From Anaeramoeba flamelloides (taxonomy: Eukaryota > Metamonada > Anaeramoebidae), in the NCBI GenBank assembly GCA_027625915.1, contig JANTQA010000021.1, forward strand, positions 3,596,001-3,660,000: a stretch of DNA of 64,000 bases, in the 5' to 3' direction. The translations under genes and the position numbers were made by a program. Every line of letters begins with the position of its first letter. The stretch's first letter is position 1. The notes below the pieces were generated by a model. That model was not told the DNA's origin, did not search any database, and saw nothing but the letters and a program-made list of their open reading frames with translations. This document shows positions 1 to 10,621 of the stretch, one piece after another.

Positions 1-357
1 CTTAAACACCTACCAACATATTAATCTTACACTCTTCAATTCGAATTTCGGAAATAAAAAAAATTAATTGTCAAAAATTGTCATTTTGAACCACTATTAA
101 AACCCATACCAAGCACAAGATCGATCAGCGAAGAACAAAATTAACAAGTCAGTGCACCCTACACAAGATAACCTTTTTTGTGATTTCAGGGATTGTAAAT
201 TTTAAGAAGATTTAATTTGTTAAAGTAATAGATATAAAAGAGAATAACAAAATTTAAGGACTAATTTTCAACTTTAAAAGGAGTTTATTCAATTTGATCT
301 TTGACATTCAATTCTTCAAAAGAATTTTGATTCTGAAGAAATCGGACAAAAAATGTA
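1..357. other. AT-rich intergenic, no gene seen
   Basis: No reading frame with coding character and no clear repeat structure was seen. The stretch ends at the TA target of the transposon that starts at 358. Confidence 0.4.
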
Positions 358-878
358 AACTATCTTTCATAATAATTGGCCCATTAAAAATCAAATTTTA
401 AATAAAAATATTTTTAATAATTGAATTTATCTATTATAATATAAAAATTTAGATTTTAATATTTAATACTATACTCAAGAGATATTTATTTTATGTCTAA
501 AAATAAAAGAACGAAAAATATAATAAAAAAAAAACTGTTAAAAAAAAATTGGGCCATTTATTTTGAAAGAAGCATTACATGAAAAATAGACAATTTAAAA
601 AAGTAAAAAAACCCTTTTATCGATTCTCATTCTATTTGAATAACTAAATCTAATCTCTTTTTCTTATTTGAAACCAAATTTTTCATTAATTCATCTGTTA
701 CTTCTTTCAAATTTTTTCATTTTTATTTTCCATTTTAACAAAATACTTTTGAAAAAATAAAAAAGAGAACAAATGATTTATTTGCAAACTTTTTATTGTG
801 AGGGGAAAAACTTCCAAACGATACAAAAGAAATTTATTATTCAAATGTAAGGTGGGCCATTTATTATGAAATTTAGTT
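358..878. mobile_element. MITE family A, copy 1 (TA target)
   Basis: Non-autonomous DNA element of about 520 bp. The left end reads AACTATCTTTCATAATAATT and the right end is its imperfect reverse complement (AATAAATGGCCCA side), with TA on both flanks. A second copy of nearly the same length, visibly about 90 percent identical, lies at 26367-26872. It has no coding capacity. The TA target suggests a Tc1/mariner-type transposase acting in trans, which is inference. Confidence 0.8.
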
Positions 879-3108
879 TACTAAATTCAATGTTAAAATC
901 AACAATTATTTTCAAAACCAATTATAGATCCTTGAATGAAAATTTAAAAAAAAAATGACTTTAAGGGATTCTCAAGCACAAGTTCACATTTGAATTCATT
1001 TCATTTTTATCAATGGTAACTGTTAAAAATAGTTATGGCATCTTGGAGAGATTGATTGGTGTTAATAAATTCGAAATTGAAATTATAAAATTGAAAAATT
1101 AAATTTTGATAGGATCTAAAAAAAGTGAAAATTGGAATTATAAAAATTTTGAATTTTTTAGTCATAGAAATTCTCAGTGAATAAATATGGTTGAGATTAT
1201 AGAACTCTTTCAAGATGCATTTTTATGGTCAATTTCCTCCGTTTTCACCTGATAACATAACCCTTCAGGAAGGTTTTAGATTTTCACATTTTTTAAAATT
1301 GGTATTATGAAAAACACTCTTAATAAAGATTGTTCAAGTTTACAGAATTTGAAAATCTGAAACCCCACTATCATAAATTACTCTATATTAAAAGCACAAA
1401 AAGGAAAATAGAAAGGAACCTTTCATTTTAGGTTTTTTTTTTGATTTTTTTTTTATTTTTAAGGTATTTCTTGATAAATATCAATAATAATTCTCACGTA
1501 TATAGTTTATCTTTTTTCTAAACAATTCTGATGTTGGTTTATTCTAAAAAAATAAGTCAATTTTTTATTTTTGGCAGTTCCCTTTGAGTGAAATGAAGTT
1601 ATCTATATCATTTGGAACCCAAAATATCCTAATTGCCTTCGAAATAAAAACTTTTATTTGAATTATTATCAAAGGATTATAAGATATAAAATTAATAAAT
1701 AATTATCTTTGAAAGAAAATTTTATAATTAAAAATTGTATAGTTACTTACAATAAAAAAATAACTTGAAAAAAAATTTCCAACATCGGGAATTTTTTTTT
1801 GGTTAATGTGATTTTAAATTTTTCCATCCAAATTTTGTTAAAATAAATTTTTTTTTTTTTGAAAAGTTTGTCTAGACATCAAAAACCTCTTAGTTTTAAA
1901 GTTTAAAGCACATAATACTTTACTGGAATTTTTCTGGAACCCTTTGCTCCCCAAAATTTCCTAAAATGCTTGATCAAATAATTTATTCATTACAAAAGTT
2001 ATTTTGACATCACAGAGAAAATTTATTTTATCTACTGATTACCATTCAATATCAATATCTATATTTGATTCTAAATAATTTGAAAATAAAAAAAAATATA
2101 AATTAAATTTGAAAAAAAAATAAAATTTTTTTTCATTGCAAAATTTTACAATTTTTTCTTCAAGATTTTTTTCAAATTTAAAAGATTTCGCCAATAGTTT
2201 GAGTCCAATTAATAATTGATTTTTTTTTTTTTATTTTTTACAATTTTTTAATTTTTGACTTTTTAAAATCTAGACATAAAATAAACAATATTGTTGAATT
2301 AGAGACCATATACCAGAACTTATTTAACAATATCTGGATTAATTTATTAAGGAAAAATCCATATATTGCAAATATATTATTCAAATTTTTACGAATAACA
2401 AAACACACTCACAAATTTGGTTTCTAAGATTATTTTATTATTTTTGAATAATATTTAAAAGCTTTTTCTTATTTTTTTTTTTTAAATTCAGGTTTGATTA
2501 CTTTATCTATTAAAAAAGTATTTATTGTTTTAATTACAAGTAATCAAAATAATCGTTTTCCATTTTTTTTGTTCAAATATTTTCAACTGGTTTAAATTGA
2601 TTTTTTCGGAAATTATTAATATTAAACTTCTAATTTTGTCCTAAAGAAATCAATTTCAGGTTTCTCTTGATTTAATATTTATTAAAAATTTATCAAGAAA
2701 AAAAAATGAAAATTTCGAAGTAATATCTTTTTTTCTATTGATTTGTTTTATCATAAAATTAGCAATTCTGTTTGGATCGTTATTATTAATAAATCAATGT
2801 ATTAAGTTTTGAATTACTATTATCGTAATACACTTTCTTATTTAAAAAATTAAAAGAAAAAAAAAACTCTAAAGAAAATATAAAAATCAAATATTATTCT
2901 TTTTTTCCAATATCAAAAAAAAAAAAAAAAAAATACAGTCACATAAACACACTACCTTTGAATGATTTTGCCAAATTATTATAATTCAGATCTTCATTAA
3001 ATACAAATTTCGAACAAGATAAATGTATTAGCATACTAATATCATTTTAAATCTTTTCTTTTAAACTTTATAGAAATTTATGCAAATCTAGTTTATTCGG
3101 GATATATA
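879..3108. other. AT-rich intergenic, no gene seen
   Basis: About 2.2 kb dominated by A and T runs. A short frame on the minus strand near 1010-1213 has no conserved character. A motif resembling the end of family D elements (CCCTTTGAGTGAAATG) occurs near 1578 without a visible partner. Nothing else is supported. Confidence 0.4.
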
Positions 3109-3815
3109 AACTCTGTTTTTGTCAAAGGATCCAAAAAAAAACATTTTTTTCAAATATCAATTATTTTATATAATTGAACTTTGAAGAAACAATAAAAAAT
3201 AAGCAGAATAAGATACATCAAATATTTGTTGATATATGTCTGAAAGAAAACTAATTTATCAATAAATTTTCTTAAAAATATTGAAAACTCAAATTCTTAG
3301 GTACCTATTGAGAAAAACAAGAATGTTCATTTTGATCTTCAATTGGTATTTGAATAATAAATACAAAACAATTTTCACCTAATTTTCCATACTTTTCATT
3401 TATAAATCAAGCCCCCAGACGAAGTGTACTGGTATTTGTGCTCTCTATTTGAAAAAGGAAATTGAAAATGAAATTAAAATTTTTTACATTTATTAATCAA
3501 ACTTAAGGATCAAAGATCGAATAGAATTCCAATAGAAATCAATATGATTTATCAACAATCATTTCCATCATTTCAATAACCTTAGAATAACACATTTTGA
3601 AAAATTGACTATTGATCTATCAATAAAAAAATTTTAACAACTAAATTAGGTGTAAAAAAAAAATCGAAAAAAAAAAACCAAAAAACAAAAATGTGAAAAA
3701 ATTATTTCAATTTTGAAAATTTCCTTCAAAAACATTTTCTTCTAATATCAATTAAACCGATTTAAACACATGTATTTCACTCATTTCAACTGGGCCCCTT
3801 TGACTGAAAAATAGT
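3109..3815. mobile_element. MITE family D, copy 1 (TA target)
   Basis: About 707 bp with ends AACTCTGTTTTTGTCAAAGG and, on the right, CCCCTTTGACTGAAAAATAG, which are imperfect inverted repeats flanked by TA. The interior matches 32844-33907 piece by piece (for example the AATTCCAATAGAAAT stretch and the part before the right end). It is non-coding, and a (TA)n run follows the right end. Confidence 0.65.
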
Positions 3816-3838
3816 TATATATATATATATATATATAT
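3816..3838. repeat. (TA)n microsatellite
   Basis: Uninterrupted alternating TA directly after the right end of the family D element, as if the TA target had expanded. Confidence 0.9.
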
Positions 3839-3955
3839 CCAATTTGTACGTATTAATAACTATTTTTTTTTTAAATCTAAAAATCAAATTTTCCACAGCA
3901 ATATAAAATAATTTTAATAATAATTTTTGACAAAATAATATTTCATTAACTAATA

Positions 3956-4133
3956 CATTCAGTTTCACTTTTAAGACAACAAACTTTCAACAAAATAGAC
4001 ATATTAACAATCTCAAATAAAAGCACAAAATTCAAATTCTAGTAAAAAAATTTCAAAAAATGTGCCTTAATTTGAGATTTTTATTGTAGTAAATTTGGTT
4101 CAAAGTTTGTTTCTTAAAAGTTGAAACTAACTG
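3956..4133. mobile_element. MITE family C, copy 1 (TA target)
   Basis: About 178 bp. The ends are imperfect inverted repeats of CAGTCAGTTCCACTTTTAAG type, here CATTCAGTTTCACTTTTAAG on the left and the reverse complement ending AACTAACTG on the right, flanked by TA. Other copies lie at 13034, 13888 and 62356. The CAGT start and TA target resemble Tc1/mariner ends. Confidence 0.7.
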
Positions 4134-4324
4134 TAATCTATATTCTAAATTTGGTTTTTTTAAAAAAATTATAATCGGCAAATTTTATTTTTAAAAAAAA
4201 TTAAAACCAAATTCCACAAAAGTGTTGTACATATACAAAAAGAAAAAAGAATAAAGGAAAATGGAAAAAGTAAAAAAGGAAAAGAAAAAACAATAATTAA
4301 CATGAAAATACTTTTAAAAGTATA

Positions 4325-4415
<91 letters not shown>

Positions 4416-4546
4416 CAAAAAAACTAAAAATTAAAAAATAGCAATATATTCAAAATAAATCTCTCAAAATATTCTACAATTTTAATTATTTGAATGAAAA
4501 AAACAAAAAAAAAAAAAAAAACATATGGTTTTTCATGTATAAACTA
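4134..4546. other. 3' flank of the kinase gene, AT-rich
   Basis: Non-coding stretch between a small transposon and the stop codon of the minus-strand kinase gene. It contains the TAA microsatellite and A runs. No terminator or polyadenylation signal can be named with confidence in this AT background. Confidence 0.4.
4326..4413. repeat. (TAA)n microsatellite
   Basis: An essentially perfect tandem array of about 29 AAT/TAA triplets, just downstream of the kinase gene. It is likely polymorphic in length. Confidence 0.95.
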
Positions 4547-7500
4547 TTATTTTTGTGAATTAATACTATCAATTATCTTTTCCATTGTTGATATTGAATG
4601 ATGTTCATCCTTAAGTTTATAAATTTCTGTATATAATTTTTTACATTGTATAAAACAGTTTTTTGCTTTTTCCAGTTGCGATTGTTTATAATGTACAAGT
4701 CCCATATTAAAAATATTTTTTACAATTTTGGGGTGGTTGTTCGTATCATAAATTTTGATCTGGATTTCCTTTGATTTTTGAAAAAGAGACAATGCTGTGT
4801 CATAATTTTGTTTTTTTAAATATGTTAAACCTTGAAAATGTAAAGCATCGGCAACTCTGGGATGGCTTTCTGTTTTGTAAATTTTGCGATTTATGTGATA
4901 ACATTTATCAAAATATTTTTCTGCCTTTTCATACTCTTCCATTTTTAAATAACTTAAACCAATCATTTTATAGTTTCGTGTTATTTCAAAGTGGATTTCA
5001 TCGTCCTCATATTTTTTTTTCATTTTACCCAAGGATTTTTCTAAAAAATTTTTAATAAAAACATAATTTAGATTAGAACAGTCTTTATTTTCCATCTTAT
5101 CAAGATAAATATTTACCCCTTTTTGGGAATTTAAATTTTTTTTTTTTACGGTTTGGATCTTATTATTGAAATAATATCTTTTGATATAATCAATGATAAT
5201 TAATAATTTATCTTGATTTTGATAATCAACATTTCCAAAATCAATATTAGATCTATTATGATCTATAAGATTAGAACTCGTACTACTACTGCTGCTGCTG
5301 CTGCTACTACTACGACTGCTACTACTGCTACTACAACTACTGCTATTGTACCTTTTGCATAGATACTTTTCGAAAAACTTTTCAAAAGATTCTAATGGGA
5401 ATTCATAATATTCCTTTTCCAAATAAATTTCATTAATATAATCCTGTATTATAAACAGTTCCGGGTTATCATGTGTTTTATATACCCTATAGTCCATATC
5501 TAAGGCCTTTTTTATATAATGAAAAGATTCCTCAAATAAGCCTGAACTTAAATAGAGTTTGGCAAGATTTTTATACGATTTTGTTATAAAGGAATTAGGT
5601 TTATTCTGAAAAAAAGTATTCAAAATTTCGATTGAATTGGTAAAAAGTTTAACAGTTTCTTGATTATAAAGGCCCTTTTTTATCCGAATTAACCCAATAT
5701 TTTTGTTAATATTAGCTATATAAAAATGATTATCTGTTTTGAAATGAGCTTTGGCTTTCTTCAAAGCCATCTTAAAACAATCTGTAGATTCTTGATATTG
5801 TGCCAGTGAAAGGTGTGCTAAACCGATATTATTCAGAACTGACGCCAATAGTCGTAATTTCTGTTCATTGCCTGTCAAATGTTTTTCAATATAAGATTTG
5901 GCTTTTTCAGAACATTTTATGGACAATTCATGATTTGATGATTTGTAATAGATGTACCCTATGTCTTTCAAAATTAACGAAACTCGAAAGTAGTCAATGT
6001 TTAAATTGTGTATGTTTTTCTTAATTTCCCGTGCTCTTTCGCAAAAGTACCAAGACAATGAATAATTTTTATTGATATTGATTAGATACTTGGAAATTCG
6101 ATAATATAGTTCGAATAGTTCTTTCGTGTACAATTTAGAGAGCTCACTTTTGGCTTGCTTTAATAACTCCAGAATGTGGACTGTCATTTTTGTGGATTTC
6201 GCCCAAGTGTCTACTCTGTTTGAATCAAAGGTGAAATTTTTATAATAGTATTCGACAAACTTTCTGATGATTTGAGTTTTTTCCTGAGAGCTCATTTTCT
6301 CCTTCATAACATATTGTATAATTCGATGAATCTTGTAGTTATTCTGTTTTTCTTGATATTCGACAATTGAGTAATCACTTAAAATGTTCAGCAATGAATC
6401 AAATTCTTCCTTCTTGTGTATTTCAAGAATATTCATTAATAATTCGGTTGGTATCGGATCGGGGAATATAAAAGAAAGATATTTGAAAAGATCAAGCAAT
6501 TGTATGTATTTACTCTCGTCCACCAACTTGTTTTCTTTAATTTGACAAATATTTAACATGATAGTTTCGAATAAGAGTTGATACTTATCTTTGAATACCC
6601 TTTCTTTTATGAGTTTATATTCCTCAATAAAGATTTCCATAGACTGGTTGATTTGGTTGATATAATTGATGACTTGAATTAACGTTAAAGGGTACCCGTT
6701 TACCAATTTATGGATTGTTTCTATACCTTTGATTTTTTTCCAATAGTCCGAATCGTTTTTATTCAGATCCAATTCAGCCTCAAAATATTGAAATGTTTCT
6801 GCTTGGGAAAACTCCCGAACACAAAGAAAGTGTTCGAAATATGGTTGGTAGTTATACCTTGATACAACCAAAATGGACCCATCGATTTTAGTGATATATT
6901 GATACATCTCGGATGGGTTATCAACATTATCGTAAATGATTAATCGTTTAAGATTGGAATTGTTGGTGGTTTGTTTATTCAAATATTTGCTTAGAATGTT
7001 TGTTATTTGGATTATATTTAGGCTCTTTTGTGGGTTACTTTTAATAACCTTGTTTGTGTTAAGTACACTTTGGTAATCATTCAATAAAGTATTTTTGTCT
7101 TCTCCATTAAACCAAAAGATTTGATCATATTGATCCTTGTTTTTGGTGACATATTCAAGGCATAACCGGGTTTTCCCCATGCCCCCAAATCCAATAATGG
7201 CAAATTGATTTTTTTTATTAAGGGGTTCGTTTTTGTTAAAATACTTTCTAATTGTCTTTAACATTTTAACCCTTCCAATGAATTTTTTACTTTGAACTGG
7301 AATATTCCAATTTATCTTGATTATCGATTTGCTCTCATTAATGTCATCTTTGCATCCTTTATTAATATTATTTTTATTAATATTATTATCATTATCACTT
7401 CTACTCATGCTGGGGTTTAACTCCTGCTTTAGGGATTCTAATGATTTTACTATTTCAGTGATTCCAGGTCTTTCGAGTGGATTATGAGCCAAACATTTTT

Positions 7501-8818
7501 TAATTAGTTTTTTTAAATTCTTTGGCGTGCCACTCGGTATTTTTGGCATTTTACCCTTAAGAATTTTTTTGATATACTCTTCTTCTGTTTTAATTGTTTC
7601 AAATGGTAATTTGCCAAGGGTGCTCAACTCATACATAATTATTCCCAAACTATAGATATCACAAGACTTGGGTTTCTTGATTTCATTATTACTTGATCCA
7701 AATAATTCAGGTGGCATCCACCTGAATGTTCCAATTCTGTCATGATCTTTAGAGTCGTTTTCTTTATGGTTTGATTTATTTAATCTGGACAACCCAAAAT
7801 CGCATATTTTGGCGTTAATTTTGTTTTTGTGAATTATTATTTTTGTTTTTGTCTTTTTTGTCTCATGAGTGAATTTTGTTGTGTTGGATTCTGGGATATG
7901 TAATAATATGTTCGGACTTTTTAAATCCCAATGAATAATTTTCAAACTGTGTAACGCTTGGAGTCCATAACTAATGTCCAATAAAATGTTAACCCTATCT
8001 AACCAATTTTGCAATTGTGTTTTTTTTTTTTCATTCTTTAAAAAATTAAATAATGATCCTGCATTGCAATACTCCATCAGTAGGAACTTCGGTTCTAAAC
8101 TTATTCGATACAAGTGTACTAAATTAGGGTGATTTGTCTTATTCAGTACTTGGATTTCTTGTGAAAATTGGCATTTGGAATTTTCATGAAAGATCTTGAT
8201 CACAGCTGGGGTGTTCTCCCACATTACTTTGTAAACCTTCCCGGAAAGACCCTTACCAATTAGATCTTTGTCAGTAAATTTGTATAAATGCCCAAGATCT
8301 ATTAAATGATTCCCGAAATCTTTGATCTTTTCATCTTGGTTGGTTCTTTTATTTTTGTTTATGTTTGGGTTTTGGCTTTTTGCTTTCTCAGAAGATATAT
8401 TAGATCCGGTTTGGTAGTATACTTTTTGGTTTTCATTATCTATTATGGTGAAGTTATAATCTTGATTATGATTTTTTTTAGATGAACTGAAAGACCTCTT
8501 TTCACGTTCTTGTAGATAAGGGTTATTCTTATACGATTGTTGTTCTGAGATTTGATAATAATATTGTGTTGAATCAGTTTTCTCGTGAGACGTACAAGTC
8601 TCTGTTGTTGTTTCTGTTGTTGCCTCTGTTGTTTCTGTTGTTGTTTCAGTTGTTGTTTCAGTTGTCTCTGTTGTTGTTTCTGCTGAAGTTTCAGTGAGAG
8701 AAATGTTAGTTGTTGAGGTTGTTGATGAAGAATAGGAAGTATCCGGGTGAAAATAATCTTCTTTGATCTCAAGAGTTCCAAGTGCTCGGAATTTAATTAT
8801 TTGATTTTTATCTCCCAT
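4547..8818 (-). CDS. Kinase / NB-ARC / TPR NLR-like protein
   Basis: Single-exon frame of 1423 residues. The N-terminus is Ser/Thr-rich with an Glu-Thr-Thr repeat at about 43-73. A TKL-like protein kinase domain spans about 175-465: glycine loop GKGLSGKV near 188, AVIK lysine 208, QEI glutamate 221, DFG at 340-342, PPE near 370. The catalytic loop reads HWDLKSPN (296-303), so the usual HRD arginine is Trp, a non-RD kinase. An NB-ARC-type STAND ATPase follows: P-loop GFGGMGKT 543-550, Walker B-like LIIYDNVD near 626, a GYPL motif resembling plant GLPL, then a winged-helix-like part. TPR helices fill about 960-1150 and 1290-1420, split by a Ser-rich insert. In known STAND proteins the TPRs sense, the NB-ARC switches and the N-terminal domain signals; applying that here is inference. 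Confidence 0.93.
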   Translation of the reverse strand: MGDKNQIIKFRALGTLEIKEDYFHPDTSYSSSTTSTTNISLTETSAETTTETTETTTETTTETTEATTETTTETCTSHEKTDSTQYYYQISEQQSYKNNPYLQEREKRSFSSSKKNHNQDYNFTIIDNENQKVYYQTGSNISSEKAKSQNPNINKNKRTNQDEKIKDFGNHLIDLGHLYKFTDKDLIGKGLSGKVYKVMWENTPAVIKIFHENSKCQFSQEIQVLNKTNHPNLVHLYRISLEPKFLLMEYCNAGSLFNFLKNEKKKTQLQNWLDRVNILLDISYGLQALHSLKIIHWDLKSPNILLHIPESNTTKFTHETKKTKTKIIIHKNKINAKICDFGLSRLNKSNHKENDSKDHDRIGTFRWMPPELFGSSNNEIKKPKSCDIYSLGIIMYELSTLGKLPFETIKTEEEYIKKILKGKMPKIPSGTPKNLKKLIKKCLAHNPLERPGITEIVKSLESLKQELNPSMSRSDNDNNINKNNINKGCKDDINESKSIIKINWNIPVQSKKFIGRVKMLKTIRKYFNKNEPLNKKNQFAIIGFGGMGKTRLCLEYVTKNKDQYDQIFWFNGEDKNTLLNDYQSVLNTNKVIKSNPQKSLNIIQITNILSKYLNKQTTNNSNLKRLIIYDNVDNPSEMYQYITKIDGSILVVSRYNYQPYFEHFLCVREFSQAETFQYFEAELDLNKNDSDYWKKIKGIETIHKLVNGYPLTLIQVINYINQINQSMEIFIEEYKLIKERVFKDKYQLLFETIMLNICQIKENKLVDESKYIQLLDLFKYLSFIFPDPIPTELLMNILEIHKKEEFDSLLNILSDYSIVEYQEKQNNYKIHRIIQYVMKEKMSSQEKTQIIRKFVEYYYKNFTFDSNRVDTWAKSTKMTVHILELLKQAKSELSKLYTKELFELYYRISKYLININKNYSLSWYFCERAREIKKNIHNLNIDYFRVSLILKDIGYIYYKSSNHELSIKCSEKAKSYIEKHLTGNEQKLRLLASVLNNIGLAHLSLAQYQESTDCFKMALKKAKAHFKTDNHFYIANINKNIGLIRIKKGLYNQETVKLFTNSIEILNTFFQNKPNSFITKSYKNLAKLYLSSGLFEESFHYIKKALDMDYRVYKTHDNPELFIIQDYINEIYLEKEYYEFPLESFEKFFEKYLCKRYNSSSCSSSSSSRSSSSSSSSSSTSSNLIDHNRSNIDFGNVDYQNQDKLLIIIDYIKRYYFNNKIQTVKKKNLNSQKGVNIYLDKMENKDCSNLNYVFIKNFLEKSLGKMKKKYEDDEIHFEITRNYKMIGLSYLKMEEYEKAEKYFDKCYHINRKIYKTESHPRVADALHFQGLTYLKKQNYDTALSLFQKSKEIQIKIYDTNNHPKIVKNIFNMGLVHYKQSQLEKAKNCFIQCKKLYTEIYKLKDEHHSISTMEKIIDSINSQK

Positions 8819-10621
8819 ATCGGAATTGAAAAAAAATCTTAATTTTTTTGTTAAACAAAATGATCAGATGATTGGAAATAGCAGTACAAAAAATCTCATG
8901 ATTATTCTATATCTATCATTCAAATTACAAATCTTACAAATACTTTCCAAAACTTTTAAAGCGGAGACGTGTTGTAAAAGTGAAAGCTTTTTACAAGTGA
9001 TAAGCTTTGTCAAAGTCCTGCCATTATTTGAAGTGAGATATGAGATCTCTTTGAAATTCACTACATATTTGAATAACTAACTGATCTTATTGTTGATATC
9101 AAGTTTTTAGAAATTCCAAGAAACACCCGATCAAAAGTTTTTTTTAATGAAAAATTGAAATCAAAATTTATAGATCTAAGTAGACTCTGGTTTCGTGGGG
9201 TTGATTTTCAAATCTTTAAGAGAATTTTTTTTATTTTTGAAAACCTTTATTGACAGATAAAGTTGCTTTTTTAATCAAATTGTGATATTTATTCAAGGAA
9301 ATATTGATTATTTTTAGACAAGATATAGCATTTGAGAGAAAATATAAATAATTTACTTTTTGAAAAATATTTAGAATTTGAATCAAAGGTTTTGAAACTT
9401 TTAATTTCAAAAAAGTTGAATGAATCATGATCAATGAAGCGTTTGTGAACTGAAGTCAATAGAAACTTTGTAAATAAAAATTTAAAACAAAATTCTACTT
9501 CTCAAAAGGGAGATCAAAATTTTCCAACATCCTTTAACAATTTTAATACAAGCTGATTTTGGGAATTTTCATTCCATAACTTTTAACTTTTAATAAAAAA
9601 TATAAAAAAACATTGTGTTTTTATTTTTAATCTGATTTTATTCACTTTGTGATCAAATCAAGACTCTCTATTTAATTGTTAAATTCAATTTGAAAATGAG
9701 ATCACTCATTGAACCTTTTTAATGTCCAAAATGATTGAATTTTTTTTTAAATTCATTCAAGTGTTTTTTTGAAAAGTTTTTCAGTGTAATTTTTCCAAAT
9801 AAATTAAAAGAACCAAAGCTTTAACCAAATGATTTTCAACAATAATTGTTTAAATATTCTGAAAATTAAATCATTAATTCTTTTAAATGCTCTACATTAA
9901 AACAACAAATTTGTCTTGAATTAAAATATCCATAAAAATTTTTATTGAAATAATGGTTATAGATCTTTCAAGGATGACTTAAAAAGGAGTAAAAAATTAT
10001 TTAGGTCTGAAATATTTACATTTATTGTAATCATTTTTGGCTCGAAAGTTGTTTTCAAAAGATCCAAAAGCGGACAAATCAGTCTATTGTAAATACCCAA
10101 AATCAGCTTTTATTAAAATTGTTAAAGTATGTCGGAAAATTTTGTTCTTATGTCAGAAAAGAGGAATTTTTCTTTACATTTAAAGTACGGATGACCTTAT
10201 TAAGGGTCATTTCATCTTAGTACTAGAACTAGATCATTATTTTGTGTCTGGAAGGGGATCCAAAACAAAAAATTATAAAAGGTGATTTTTCAAAAAATAA
10301 AAAATTGTGAGTTGCTATTGATTTTATGGGATTCAGGATCTAATTCTTAACATCAATAAATAATCAAACCAACTTTCAAAAAACAAAACTTTTTTTTTTA
10401 TAATTTGATTTATATTTTTCAAACCAGGTTCTTCACAGTGTCTTATTCCCCCAATACTTTTAATTGTCAAATCAAAAAGATCAAAATTTTCCTTCATCTT
10501 TCCAAAAAAAAAAAAACATCTCAAGAATGAAAAAATCATCAAAGTTCCCGATTCTAAAAGTGAAATTAACAATTTAAGTTGATTTTAAGGATTAAAAATT
10601 TGAAAGGTTAAATGATTTTTG
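8819..10621. other. 5' flank of kinase gene and AT-rich spacer
   Basis: No supported gene. Short frames on both strands at 8826-9080 are mutually antisense and look like chance. The stretch 10215-10330, including the GGAAGGGGATCCAAAAC motif, resembles the reverse complement of 48500-48600, so it is probably part of a dispersed repeat. The promoter of the minus-strand kinase gene must lie just above 8818 but has no recognisable element. Confidence 0.4.

Noticed and set aside
1010-1213. Short isolated frames under 100 residues (for example 1010-1213, 9231-9434, 11882-12076, 19554-19760, 22679-22864, 63189-63419)
   Set aside because: All lie in AT-rich or transposon DNA, are dominated by Phe, Ile, Lys and Asn, and show no domain or splice context.
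8443-8781. Second minus-strand frame rich in Gln at the kinase 5' end
   Set aside because: Frame-shifted reading of the Glu-Thr-Thr repeat with no start context of its own.
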